Positions 26,738 to 34,833 are shown, numbered from the stretch's first letter. The stretch: DNA of 64,000 nt from Endozoicomonas sp965196975 (GCF_965196975.1 NZ_OZ239981.1:2356001-2420000), one strand, 5' to 3'. Numbers and translations: made by a program. The notes: generated from the sequence alone by a model not told the origin.

Positions 26738-27652
26738 TCACCGCAGATATTTCTGAATTATTTCCCGGGACTTCAGATACTTATCTGATAACTCTGACCA
26801 ATCAGAAATCTTCGACAGATCTGGCAACCTGTCGATGCACCCTACTTTAAAATGTCGAAGTAACTCAGCTTCACAGGTCGCTCTATAATGTTCCATCACA
26901 TCAGACCATCCAGAGATATTCGAAAGACCTGGTAATTGTGGAAGATTATTATCGGCTTTTTGTACCGCTCTCCTCAGCGCTCCCCTCAGACCTTCAATTA
27001 AAGCAGCTTCACTGATATGCCGATCATCGACGTATATTGTAAGCATAGATGTGTCCGACCGGCTTGTAGTATCAATATAGGGGTAAAAAGCAGCACCTTT
27101 TGAAAACTTTTCGAGAGACTCTAATCGCATGGGTGTTTCAGCAAAGTCTCTACGGACAAATAAAATCGGTGTTTTCAATACACCATCTGAGCAATATATC
27201 TGACTCCTAAGTTCGAGATCTTTTGACAGAGCCTTATCCAGCAACCCCGAAAGGCGATGTGGGAAATCACTCAAAACATACGGTGAGCTCATGATAAGCA
27301 CACCTGGGATCTGGCAGGAATGCAACTGATGCCCCTCACCCAATAATTTTTCCATGGTTAGCAAAACAGAGCCATTTACCTTCTCAAGTTGCGAATAACA
27401 CGCCTTGACCTCCTTTTGAGTTTTACCACTCCAATGAGACCATAACACCATTGATACTTCTTGTTTGTTATTCCCGGTTGAGTGCAAGACTGGAGGTTGA
27501 GCGCGAAGCTGTTTCACTGATCTTTGATGCAGAGTCTGGCCTGAGCACTCAGCACTGTTATTGGAAGGCATATACTTTTTAGGATGTATTAAGTGTTCCA
27601 GATGAGTCTTAAGGGCTTCCCTGAACATCTGTAACGGATTTTGAATTTTCAC
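26738..27652 (-). CDS. hypothetical protein with C-terminal internal repeat
   Basis: I do not recognise this protein of about 304 residues. I chose the GTG at 27652 because AAGGAAGG lies just upstream; the frame is open to a GTG at 27670. The N-terminal 90 residues are polar and low in structure. The last 75 residues hold two copies of a motif L-P-x-L-(P-G-L)-S-x-I-S-x-W-S followed by a helix with Y and a run of charged residues (near 250 and 283). No membrane segment or signal peptide is seen. Such repeat-bearing, orphan proteins are common among effector candidates of host-associated bacteria, but nothing here proves secretion. Confidence 0.65.
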   Translation of the reverse strand: MKIQNPLQMFREALKTHLEHLIHPKKYMPSNNSAECSGQTLHQRSVKQLRAQPPVLHSTGNNKQEVSMVLWSHWSGKTQKEVKACYSQLEKVNGSVLLTMEKLLGEGHQLHSCQIPGVLIMSSPYVLSDFPHRLSGLLDKALSKDLELRSQIYCSDGVLKTPILFVRRDFAETPMRLESLEKFSKGAAFYPYIDTTSRSDTSMLTIYVDDRHISEAALIEGLRGALRRAVQKADNNLPQLPGLSNISGWSDVMEHYRATCEAELLRHFKVGCIDRLPDLSKISDWSELSDKYLKSREIIQKYLR

Positions 27653-27862
27653 AGGACCTTCCTTGATCACTTTCGCTACAAAAGTAGTAACTCACATACT
27701 TATCTTAGGTTTTTTGGCATAATTATCCGCTTATTGGTTCGTAAAGCCTAATTGCACAGGACGAACTGGAGCAGGTGTAGTGGTTGTTAAAGCAACGTAG
27801 ACTCAACGAACCTGTAAAGCGGTTTTTCCCCTATCAGAATCCATTAACATTGCAAAATCTGC

Positions 27863-28846
27863 TCATCTTAACCTTATAAGATCCTCTATACATCTCTGTG
27901 CTGATAACCAGGCTCCCTCAACCCTGCCACCAGCACACCAGGCACCAATGACCGCAAGCCGCTGGTACTCATCCAGAAGATAGGACTTATCAAATGTCAC
28001 TGGCTTTATATTGGCATATCGCCAGTAATGTCGATATTCAGTACTTTTATCAAGCTCGGTATCCATTATCTTCTGAAGCCACTCCAAACCGGTCTGACCG
28101 ATATCCACTGGCGTTTCTTTACCCTGTTGTTCAGACCACTCAGGTGAGAAATGCAACATCCAGACATCATCAATATCCGGAGCTTTGATAAAACCAGGTC
28201 GACTGGATAACCGGGAAGCCCAGTGGACGGTGCCATCACCAAAGATACCCTGCACACCCTCTGGAATTTCCCCTCGGGTAGCAAGGCCCACTGCCCAACA
28301 GGGTTGATGGACGGCCTCAGGCACACCAGTCATCACATCAGAACAGTTTTCCAAAAGGGTACGGCTTTGCTCAGCAGGGCTACTGACAATCAACCAGTCA
28401 AAATCCGAAAATACTTCTCCACCGGAAGTGAACAGACGCCAACCTTTCCTGAGTTTTTCCACCGCCGTTACAGCACATTGAAAATTAACCGCAAGCCCAT
28501 TACTCGAACAATAAACCAGCTGATTCATTAACGGAGAACCGGTGTAACGCACCGTTTCATCCGGTGAAGGTATTAATTTCCCCTGTTCAACACAATGAGG
28601 TGAAAAATCCCAGACCTGAACGGCAGAAGCTTGCAGCCACAGCTCTACCTGCTTCTGAAAATCCGGGTCTCTGGCAGTAAAGTACTGAGCACCTATATCA
28701 AGCTTACCCCATGCTGTTCGACGATTGGCTAACCGTCCACCTAAACCACGACTCTTCTCAAAAACCGTCACTTCATGCCCCAAATCGATCAAAAGACTTG
28801 CGGCCCTTATCCCGGAAAGTCCGGCTCCAATTAGTGCAAACTTCAT
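27863..28846 (-). CDS. renalase-like FAD-dependent oxidoreductase
   Basis: This 327-residue protein begins M-K-F-A-L-I-G-A-G-L-S-G, a dinucleotide-binding motif, with the acidic residue E32 region (T-V-F-E-K-S-R-G-L-G-G-R) typical of the amine oxidase/renalase group, and D-I-G-A-Q-Y-F near 53. A second FAD-contacting motif lies at the C-terminus (G-A-W-C-A-G-G-R-V-E-G-A-W-L-S). ATG 28846 has GAGG 7 bases upstream and is preferred over the ATG two codons earlier. Bacterial renalase relatives oxidise isomeric forms of NAD(P)H; that role here is inference. Confidence 0.88.
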   Translation of the reverse strand: MKFALIGAGLSGIRAASLLIDLGHEVTVFEKSRGLGGRLANRRTAWGKLDIGAQYFTARDPDFQKQVELWLQASAVQVWDFSPHCVEQGKLIPSPDETVRYTGSPLMNQLVYCSSNGLAVNFQCAVTAVEKLRKGWRLFTSGGEVFSDFDWLIVSSPAEQSRTLLENCSDVMTGVPEAVHQPCWAVGLATRGEIPEGVQGIFGDGTVHWASRLSSRPGFIKAPDIDDVWMLHFSPEWSEQQGKETPVDIGQTGLEWLQKIMDTELDKSTEYRHYWRYANIKPVTFDKSYLLDEYQRLAVIGAWCAGGRVEGAWLSAQRCIEDLIRLR

Positions 28847-29198
28847 GGGCATGCCTCGTTATTAGTCATCCGGCCCTCTTCACAAAAAGCTAATCCAATG
28901 TTTTTCAATACTATTTTTTATCTGGCAAACAGTTTGCATAAAAAAATTGCAAGACTGAAATCCAGTTTTACGTGGAGACCGTACAAGAAGATGTTATCAG
29001 GGTAAGAGATTTGGGGCAGTGCTCAAAAGGGACTTGAGACTGGTGACATTCAGGAAAATGTCATATTAAAGTTTACCCTGATTAACACGATATAAGGACT
29101 CCACTCTTTAAGACTGTCAAAGGTTGAGTCTATTAACGCTCCAGAAAACAAAAGCAATAAAGAGTGTTTACGTATTTCACTGCAAAGGAATTGCAACC
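28847..29198. other. intergenic region between divergent genes
   Basis: These 352 bases separate the FAD oxidoreductase (minus) and the small membrane protein (plus). I see no credible gene or RNA in it. It should hold both promoters; an AT-rich part lies at about 28890-28950. Confidence 0.35.
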
Positions 29199-29744
29199 AT
29201 GAAAAAGCACCTCTTTTTACTGCCCGGGCTGAAAACTGCCAAAGAACTCTCCGAACAGCTCGAAAGTGCAGGCATTGATCACAATCGCATTCACATCGCT
29301 CACGAGGATCACACACGCGCCATGAAATATCATCTAAATGATCTCAACTTTCTGGAAGAGACTGACACCATTCACAGCGGTGAAAGAGGCTTTATGGTTG
29401 GTGTCATTCTGGCAACAGTGGTTGGATTCTTTACCTACAACCTTTTGGAAGGTCATCCTGCCGGTGGTATTGGAACCGTCTTCGCCTGTCTGATCGCCCT
29501 GGGCTTTCCTACCTGGCTTGGTGGAATGATCGGTGCTTCAAGCGACAACTATCGTCTGCAACCCTATCACGATCACATTCAGCAAGGTGGTGCTGTCGTC
29601 ATGGTCGACATTAGCAATCCAATTGAACGGGAAAGGATGAACGAAACCGTATCAAATTATCCCACCGCAAGAGCTGCTGGTATAGCCAGTGGACTGGACA
29701 ACCCTTTTGCAGGACAGCTGATTCCAAGAAAGCATTTAAGTTGA
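29199..29744 (+). CDS. membrane protein with YflT-like N-terminal domain
   Basis: This 181-residue protein starts M-K-K-H-L-F-L-L-P-G-L at ATG 29199 with AAAGGAA upstream. The N-terminal 65 residues resemble a small ferredoxin-like or stress-protein (YflT-like) module. Two hydrophobic helices follow (about 68-88 and 94-112, Gly-rich). A short soluble tail with G-G-A-V-V-M-V-D-I comes after them. The function is unknown. It is followed 48 bases later by a small gene on the same strand. Confidence 0.65.
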   Translation: MKKHLFLLPGLKTAKELSEQLESAGIDHNRIHIAHEDHTRAMKYHLNDLNFLEETDTIHSGERGFMVGVILATVVGFFTYNLLEGHPAGGIGTVFACLIALGFPTWLGGMIGASSDNYRLQPYHDHIQQGGAVVMVDISNPIERERMNETVSNYPTARAAGIASGLDNPFAGQLIPRKHLS

Positions 29745-29792
29745 GCCGTCGTTTTCTTCTTCAGGTTCCATTAAAGCCATCGGAGAAACTCA

Positions 29793-30056
29793 ATGACCAT
29801 TAAAGAACTGAAAAAAACCTTCAAAAAAAACCATCTGCCGGTCCAACTGCTGAGTCAGGAAGGGGATATTTATTTATGTCAGGTGGATGGGAAGCACCTT
29901 CTGAGAAACAATGATGCTTCCCCCGCTGTTTTCCACAGCATTGGTGAAGCAAAAGAGACCCTTGGGCATCACATTGCTCCTCACTTACAACTGGTTTTTT
30001 CCGGCACTTATGATGAGATGTTTCACCCTGAAGACCAAACTAAACCCAAAGCATGA
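29793..30056 (+). CDS. small hypothetical protein (DUF6482-like)
   Basis: This 87-residue protein has a CGGAGAA ribosome-binding site. The pattern of a short helix, then V-Q-L-L-S-Q-E-G-D-I-Y-L-C-Q-V, then a helix and a final L-V-F-S-G-T-Y-D-E-M-F-H strand resembles DUF6482 proteins of marine gammaproteobacteria; this is from memory and uncertain. Its TGA stop lies inside the target duplication of the adjacent IS982-type element, so the insertion left the protein unchanged. Confidence 0.6.
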   Translation: MTIKELKKTFKKNHLPVQLLSQEGDIYLCQVDGKHLLRNNDASPAVFHSIGEAKETLGHHIAPHLQLVFSGTYDEMFHPEDQTKPKA

Positions 30057-30098
30057 GTCTACGCGATGTGCGACTTTGTCTGAAACTATCTCAAATTA

Positions 30099-30268
30099 CT
30101 AGCCCGGATATTTCATAAACTGCCCCGAATCTCGGGCAGGACTTTGTCGCCCTAAGGGATTTTGTGAGGGAGTGCCGTACCGGGGAGTACGGTCGACCGA
30201 GCAAAACTCCCTTAGGGCGGCAAAGGACAAGCGAGAACGGGAGCACGTTTATGAAATATCCGGGCTAG
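30099..30268. repeat. 170-base palindromic MITE-like element nested in the IS982 copy
   Basis: Perfect 22-base inverted ends CTAG-CCCGGATATTTCATAAAC occur at 30099-30120 and 30247-30268. The outer CTAG is itself palindromic and may be a 4-base target duplication. Inside, CGCCCTAAGGGA (near 30147) pairs with TCCCTTAGGGCG (near 30208) and CCGTAC with GTACGG, giving a long cruciform. There is no coding capacity. It sits between the IS left end and the transposase stop. Confidence 0.75.
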
Positions 30269-30326
30269 CATGATGGTAAGTCCAAGTTGTATCTTCAAAA
30301 TCACGCAATTATTTGCTTTCCGTTTT

Positions 30327-31217
30327 TTAATCTTCGGAAATAAGGTTCTCAAACTGTATTGCAGGACGACCAGCAATTATATTCAGATAAGAACCAATAT
30401 TATGTGCCAGTAACTTCCGAGCGATACGTGATGTCATATGCCATCTATCTCGACAATGGCACTTTTCTATTTCAAAGCGCTCTGTCAATTGACCTATCAC
30501 TGTTTCTATTCTCCGTCGTACCCGTAATACCAGCTTTACAAACGACTTCGGACGTTCATCTTGCATGTTTTTTCTCAGTGGCGTCTGAAGATCAATACCT
30601 AATTCCTGACAATCAGCTTTAAACTCAGGCCTTATATAGCCCTTATCGCCAAGCAAGAGGCCAGAAATGGTCTCGAGCATGTCATAGGCTGCATCACGCT
30701 CATCTACGTTCGCTGCGGTCAGAGTAAAACCCACAGGAATCCCTCGTGCTTCAACCAGCAAATGCCCCTGAAAGCCATAGAACTTCTTGTCCTTGGAAGC
30801 GCAGTAACCATAACCAGCCTCAGCTTTAAAGATACGGCTCTGTGGTGCACGGGTTCTGACGACAACATCAATCGGAAAACCATCGATTAAATGGATATCT
30901 GCATTATCTGCATGCATCATCTGGACTATACGAATTTGCAGTCGTTGTTTCACATGCCATAAGTTGGCGGCCTGTTTGACAAATGCCGAGCGTGAAGGAA
31001 TGTCAGGAAACAGGTGTCGCCAGTGTCGGGTAAAATACTTCCAAATCTCAGTGTCCTTATGATGCCCAAGCCATTCACCGACAACTTCCATGGTGATCGC
31101 TTCACTATCAGTGAGCTTTGGTGGAAACCCTCGAAGTCGCAGTGGTACAGGAAAAAGCTCTTTTACCAAATCGTCGATCAAGCAGTAGACTGTAGTGATA
31201 AACTCTTCAACGGGCAT
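30327..31217 (-). CDS. IS982-family transposase
   Basis: This 296-residue DDE transposase is of IS982 type: an N-terminal I-D-D-L-V-K-E-L-F region, L-T-D-S-E-A-I-T-M-E-V-V-G-E near 35-48, catalytic Asp in L-I-D-G-F-P near 113, G-D-K-G-Y-I near 192 and Glu in R-R-R-I-E-T-V-I-G-Q-L near 238. The frame is intact and the gene fills most of the element. It is probably active unless the nested repeat interferes with the left end. Confidence 0.9.
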   Translation of the reverse strand: MPVEEFITTVYCLIDDLVKELFPVPLRLRGFPPKLTDSEAITMEVVGEWLGHHKDTEIWKYFTRHWRHLFPDIPSRSAFVKQAANLWHVKQRLQIRIVQMMHADNADIHLIDGFPIDVVVRTRAPQSRIFKAEAGYGYCASKDKKFYGFQGHLLVEARGIPVGFTLTAANVDERDAAYDMLETISGLLLGDKGYIRPEFKADCQELGIDLQTPLRKNMQDERPKSFVKLVLRVRRRIETVIGQLTERFEIEKCHCRDRWHMTSRIARKLLAHNIGSYLNIIAGRPAIQFENLISED

Positions 31218-31341
31218 GACTGAAACCTTCTTTGCTTTCTACTGCTTTTAATAGCAGAAAGCAGGATCAGTCATGTCTCCTTATGCAAACCTAAAAGTCG
31301 CACATGGCGTTGAGTCTGGAAAGTTTTACCCTTCAGGCTCA

Positions 31342-31695
31342 TCAACCGATAATTGATTTGGCGTAAACCTCACGCTCCATATCAACCACTTCAACCGTGA
31401 TGGACACATTATCCAAAGGAACTCCCTCTATAGCCTTCAGCAAAATACTGGACAACCGCTGTTTCTGTTGCAAACTGCGCCCGGATAGAATACGAGCCGT
31501 CACATGAATAAACCGCATCCCCTGTTCTGCATCCACTGCTACACGAAAATGGTCGTAAGGTAGCGCACGTACCTTGATGGCCGACTCGTCAAACAACCCA
31601 GAGCTGACAGCTCCCTGATGCACACTCTCCATCAGGGTCTGTGGGCTGACAACCGCTTCCAATGGGCGGGAATATTCAATAACACAGTGTGGCAA
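31342..31695 (-). CDS. 5-carboxymethyl-2-hydroxymuconate isomerase-like tautomerase
   Basis: The family (CHMI/HpaF, tautomerase superfamily) uses the amino-terminal proline exposed after Met removal as the catalytic base. The frame is open to 31713, but a TTG at 31695 is followed directly by CCA (Pro), and GGAG lies 8 bases upstream. I therefore start there, giving L/M-P-H-C-V-I-E-Y-S and 117 residues. Later segments F-I-H-V-T-A-R-I-L-S-G-R-S match HpaF-type proteins. No other homoprotocatechuate-pathway gene is nearby, so the natural substrate is open. Confidence 0.8.
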   Translation of the reverse strand: MPHCVIEYSRPLEAVVSPQTLMESVHQGAVSSGLFDESAIKVRALPYDHFRVAVDAEQGMRFIHVTARILSGRSLQQKQRLSSILLKAIEGVPLDNVSITVEVVDMEREVYAKSIIG

Positions 31696-31730
31696 GCAAG
31701 AATCTCCATTCAAATGACGTATCGCCCAGA

Positions 31731-31973
31731 TCAGTCCAGCTTCTGTTTTGATGCCCAGATTGCCAGCTTGTGTTTCATGGTAACCTGGGATACCTGATCC
31801 TCCGGCAGAGGCTGGATGAGATTATCATGTACCAGGAGGCGATAGATATATTCGATTTTCTCATTGGCAGAATCGGTAGCCTCAAATTCAACAACCCCCC
31901 GTTTTTCACCATACTTCATGCCATATTCAATGGCCTTCTTTACCAGTTCTTTTTCATTCTTCAGTTTCTTCAT
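31731..31973 (-). CDS. small conserved protein (DUF5062-like)
   Basis: This 80-residue charged protein begins M-K-K-L-K-N-E-K-E-L-V-K-K-A and contains G-M-K-Y-G-E-K-R-G. It resembles DUF5062 proteins of Vibrio and Shewanella, identified from memory. It has no membrane segment. A GAGG site is present. A perfect extended -10 box from the adjacent MITE (32000-32008) lies 26 bases upstream of the ATG. Confidence 0.65.
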   Translation of the reverse strand: MKKLKNEKELVKKAIEYGMKYGEKRGVVEFEATDSANEKIEYIYRLLVHDNLIQPLPEDQVSQVTMKHKLAIWASKQKLD

Positions 31974-31999
31974 TGGAACCTCATACGGTCCAGTGGTTT

Positions 32000-32008
32000 A
32001 TTATACCA
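32000..32008 (-). promoter_or_regulatory. extended -10 promoter element at MITE end, facing 31973
   Basis: On the minus strand the MITE end reads TGGTATAAT, a TGn-TATAAT extended -10 box, 26 bases before the ATG at 31973. This mirrors the arrangement in front of the AraC gene at 25594. Confidence 0.5.
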
Positions 32009-32137
32009 ATCGAACCTTCTAACTCCCTATTGCGCTGAAGATTTGAGCCTTCATCCTGCGTTGCCGATTGTCGCCTTGTCTTAAGGCTCAAATCTTCTTG
32101 CTCATAACGTGAGTTAGAAAGCACGATTGGTATTACC
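32000..32137. repeat. MITE-like element, copy 2, with inner hairpin
   Basis: Terminal inverted repeats ATTATACCAATCGAACCTT...AACTC (left) and the complement of GAGTTAGAAAGCACGATTGGTATTAC (right) bound about 138 bases. Inside, GAAGATTTGAGCCTT (32037-32051) and its perfect complement (32083-32097) form a 15-base stem. The ends match the element at 25385-25570 (TACCAAT, CCTTCTAA), but the inner sequence differs. No coding capacity. Confidence 0.65.
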
Positions 32138-32212
32138 CGTGTATTAACTTTTATAAACCATTTCTGGCAAACTGGCCTGCATGAACAACAACACTTCCGT
32201 TACGGTAATAAT

Positions 32213-33145
32213 ATGATCAATGGTGTTTTTCTGGATGCCGGCACCCTGGGACCAGACCTGGATCTTTCACCGCTGCATGACCTGCCCATCAACTGGAAAC
32301 TCCATGACTTTACAACCCCGGAGCAGACCCTTGAGCGCAGCCGCAACGCTCAGGTGGTGATTACCAACAAAGTCATCCTCGATAACGATACTCTTTCCAG
32401 GCTATCAGAACTGAAATTGATCTGCATTGCAGCCACCGGGATGAATAACGTGGACCTGAAAACCGCAGAAGCCCGTGGTATCGAAGTGAAAAACGTGGTG
32501 GGTTATGCTGGCAGCAGTGTGGCCCAGCTGGTGTTCAATGTTCTGCTGGAACTTACTACCCATGCCAGCCAATACAACCAGAGGGTAAGCACCGGTCAAT
32601 GGAGTACAAGCCGTTCTTTCTGCCTGTTTGATTTCCCGATGATGGAGCTGACGGGCAAAACCATGGGACTGGTTGGCTATGGCAATCTGGCAAAATCCGT
32701 AGAACACCTTGCCAGAGCCTTTGGTATGCATGTTCTGATCGCAGAACAGAAGAATGCCACCCATATTCGTCTGGGAAGAACGCCTTTTGACCAGGTCATC
32801 AAAGAATCCGATGCGATCAGCATTCACTGCCCGCTGACGGAAGCAACCCGGGACCTGTTTTCCATGACAGAGCTCCAGCAGATGAAACCCTCTGCCATTC
32901 TGATCAATACTGCCAGGGGTGGTATCGTTAATGAAGCAGATCTGGTCACGGCCCTTAATAATGGGGAAATTGCCGGTGCTGCAGTGGATGTCATCACCAC
33001 AGAACCCCCACCGAAGGATTATCCCCTGATCATGAATAAACCGGACAATCTGATCATCACACCACACATTGCCTGGGCAACACTGGAAGCAAGGACTCGC
33101 CTGCTACATCAACTGGTCAGTAACATTACCGACACTCTGCTCTGA
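32213..33145 (+). CDS. D-2-hydroxyacid dehydrogenase (hydroxypyruvate reductase-like)
   Basis: This 310-residue protein has the catalytic-domain I-T-N-K-V-I near 45, a Rossmann motif G-Y-G-N-L-A near 150, R in N-T-A-R-G-G near 232, E in T-E-P-P near 263 and the catalytic His in H-I-A-W-A near 283. The NAD(P)-dependent family interconverts 2-oxo and D-2-hydroxy acids. It is closest in style to glycerate dehydrogenase/hydroxypyruvate reductase HprA, but the exact substrate cannot be read. The ribosome-binding site is weak. It is monocistronic. Confidence 0.9.
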   Translation: MINGVFLDAGTLGPDLDLSPLHDLPINWKLHDFTTPEQTLERSRNAQVVITNKVILDNDTLSRLSELKLICIAATGMNNVDLKTAEARGIEVKNVVGYAGSSVAQLVFNVLLELTTHASQYNQRVSTGQWSTSRSFCLFDFPMMELTGKTMGLVGYGNLAKSVEHLARAFGMHVLIAEQKNATHIRLGRTPFDQVIKESDAISIHCPLTEATRDLFSMTELQQMKPSAILINTARGGIVNEADLVTALNNGEIAGAAVDVITTEPPPKDYPLIMNKPDNLIITPHIAWATLEARTRLLHQLVSNITDTLL

Positions 33146-33301
33146 ATAGCTTACCGGCATGCGCATAACTGCCTGCCAGCACAGGCGGTTATGTTATGAG
33201 CAGCTCGACTAACCATTACCCTCACCTGACAAAATAGCTATTGACTATATTCCGGGTATACCTTTAGATAGGCGCATGTTCCCGAAATGAGTTAATAACT
33301 A

Positions 33302-33463
33302 ATGGACGTTCTGATTGGCCTGCTTACCCAAAGGCTTATAAAAACAATGTATAAAGATGACGCTTACTACCTGAATAATGATAACCGTCACCCGGATAAA
33401 CAACGCGAACGACTGCTTAGAAAAAGACATCGCCGACAACAGACACTATTACCCGTGCAGTAA
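33302..33463 (+). CDS. possible small basic protein
   Basis: A 53-codon frame begins with ATG 33302 and ends with TAA 33463. The product has a hydrophobic start (M-D-V-L-I-G-L-L), Asn/Asp-rich middle and strongly basic end (R-L-L-R-K-R-H-R-R-Q-Q). There is no clear ribosome-binding site. It may be a chance frame in the leader region ahead of the riboswitch. Confidence 0.25.
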   Translation: MDVLIGLLTQRLIKTMYKDDAYYLNNDNRHPDKQRERLLRKRHRRQQTLLPVQ

Positions 33464-33487
33464 CAGTCACTGACTGTTAATTGATTT

Positions 33488-33588
33488 GCATCGTTGGGGA
33501 GTAGTCACCCACCCTACGTGGAACCATTATCGTCAGTACGGAGCAATCCCGGTAATGGTGAGCCTCACACGCTTTGACGAGACCAGCA
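33488..33588 (+). promoter_or_regulatory. yybP-ykoY manganese riboswitch
   Basis: The region has the hallmarks of this Mn(II)-sensing RNA in order: GGGGAGTAG (33496-33504), CGTCA (33531-33535), GGTGAGCC near 33557, and a closing GACGAGACC (33576-33584). It lies 55 bases upstream of a TerC gene, the standard genomic partner of this riboswitch. Manganese binding is expected to raise expression of the exporter. A perfect AACAGTCA-C-TGACTGTT hairpin lies just upstream at about 33463-33479. Confidence 0.78.
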
Positions 33589-33642
33589 CAATACCCAATG
33601 ACCAGGGTGCTTCATTGCACACGTTCTGGCAGGAGACATACC

Positions 33643-34641
33643 GTGCTGAACTCAACGTGGCCAATTATTGGCTTCAATATCTTTGTGCTGGCCATGCTGG
33701 CTCTCGACCTTTATCTCCACAGAGATAACAAAGAAGTTTCACTTCGCCATGCCCTTGGCTGGAGTGCCTTCTGGGTTGGCTGTGCAATTATTTTTAATGC
33801 GATCATCTACTTCTTCTGGGAAGTCATTAATCCAGCCAGCCTGCTGACCAATCAGGAAGCCGCTCTGGCCTTTACTACCGGATACCTGATTGAAAAGTCC
33901 CTGAGTATCGACAACCTGTTTGTCTTTGCCATGATCTTCAGTGCCTTTGCAGTACCAAGGGCTTATCAGCATAAAGTACTGTTCTATGGCGTCGTAGGCG
34001 CTTTGATCATGCGCGGCATTATGATTGTTGCCGGTAGTGCCCTGATCGCCAAATACCACTGGTTACTTTATGTGTTTGGGGTTCTGTTGATTCTGAGTGG
34101 CGTAAAAATGGCCTTCTTCAAGGCGGATGCAGGCCTCAACAACAATCGACTGATCCAGGCACTCTCTAAGCGTCTTCCCATGACCGATGATTTCCGGGGA
34201 GCAGCATTCTGGGTCTATGAACATGGCCGCAGGCTGGCTACACCGCTGTTGCTGGTAGTGATCATCGTGGAATTAACCGACCTGATGTTTGCCATTGATT
34301 CCATTCCGGCCATCTTTTCGGTCACTACCGATCCGTTCCTGGTGTACACCGCGAATTTAATGGCATTACTGGGTCTGCGTTCACTGTTCTTTGTACTTGA
34401 AAGCCTGATGGAACGTTTCCGTTATCTCCACTACGGGCTGGCCTGTATGCTGGGCTTTGTAGGAGTCAAGATGCTGTTGCTGGATACCGCCTGGGCTATC
34501 CCCACACCGGTCTCACTGCTGGTAATTGTCTTTGTGCTGATGACATCCATCATCTGTTCATTGTATCGTCGGCCTGACGCTCCACCGGTCATGGCACTGC
34601 CGAATATTATGCAACCCATGCCAGAAAAAACCATTAATTGA
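33643..34641 (+). CDS. alx: TerC/Alx-family membrane protein, probable manganese exporter
   Basis: The GTG at 33643 has an ideal AGGAGA six bases upstream and gives 332 residues, close to E. coli Alx (321). An earlier frame extension starts inside the riboswitch and is rejected. About nine hydrophobic helices are present. Family motifs E-K-S-L-S-I-D-N-L-F-V-F near residue 75 and V-E-L-T-D-L-M-F-A-I-D-S-I-P-A near 205 carry the conserved acidic residues thought to bind Mn. The upstream yybP-ykoY element supports a role in manganese homeostasis. Confidence 0.93.
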   Translation: MLNSTWPIIGFNIFVLAMLALDLYLHRDNKEVSLRHALGWSAFWVGCAIIFNAIIYFFWEVINPASLLTNQEAALAFTTGYLIEKSLSIDNLFVFAMIFSAFAVPRAYQHKVLFYGVVGALIMRGIMIVAGSALIAKYHWLLYVFGVLLILSGVKMAFFKADAGLNNNRLIQALSKRLPMTDDFRGAAFWVYEHGRRLATPLLLVVIIVELTDLMFAIDSIPAIFSVTTDPFLVYTANLMALLGLRSLFFVLESLMERFRYLHYGLACMLGFVGVKMLLLDTAWAIPTPVSLLVIVFVLMTSIICSLYRRPDAPPVMALPNIMQPMPEKTIN

Positions 34642-34674
34642 AGTATCAGGTAACCGGGAAGTTTATATAAACCT

Positions 34675-34728
34675 CAAAGGCACAGAGATACAAAGGGAAG
34701 GTTTTTCCTCTGTGTCTCTGTGCCTTTG
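34675..34728. repeat. long palindromic repeat after terC
   Basis: CAAAGGCACAGAGA (34675-34688) pairs perfectly with TCTCTGTGCCTTTG (34715-34728), with more pairing toward the centre (GGAAGG/CCTC) and a TTTTT loop. The motif CTCTGTGCCTTTGTGG is of a type I recall in many unrelated bacterial genomes. It may serve as a terminator for terC or be a dispersed REP-like unit. Confidence 0.6.
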
Positions 34729-34833
34729 TGGTAAAAAAACGGCTACAAACCAAAAGTTATTAAAAAATATAAATTTGAACCAACTTCTCGTATTGGGCGT
34801 CTATGATTAGGTGAACCCGCTAAGGAGGATTCT

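Larger units (their letters stand above)
30061..31310. mobile_element. IS982-family insertion sequence with nested palindromic element
   Basis: The element has 17-base inverted repeats ACGC(G/C)ATGTGCGACTTT at 30061-30077 and 31294-31310 (one mismatch) and a 7-base target duplication TGAGTCT at 30054-30060 and 31311-31317. AC- ends and 6-9-base duplications fit IS982. It is 1250 bases long. Without the nested element at 30099-30268 it would be about 1080 bases, close to the usual size. Confidence 0.85.

Noticed and set aside
33574..33642. Upstream TTG start for TerC
   Set aside because: It lies in the conserved 3' part of the riboswitch; the GTG at 33643 has a perfect ribosome-binding site.
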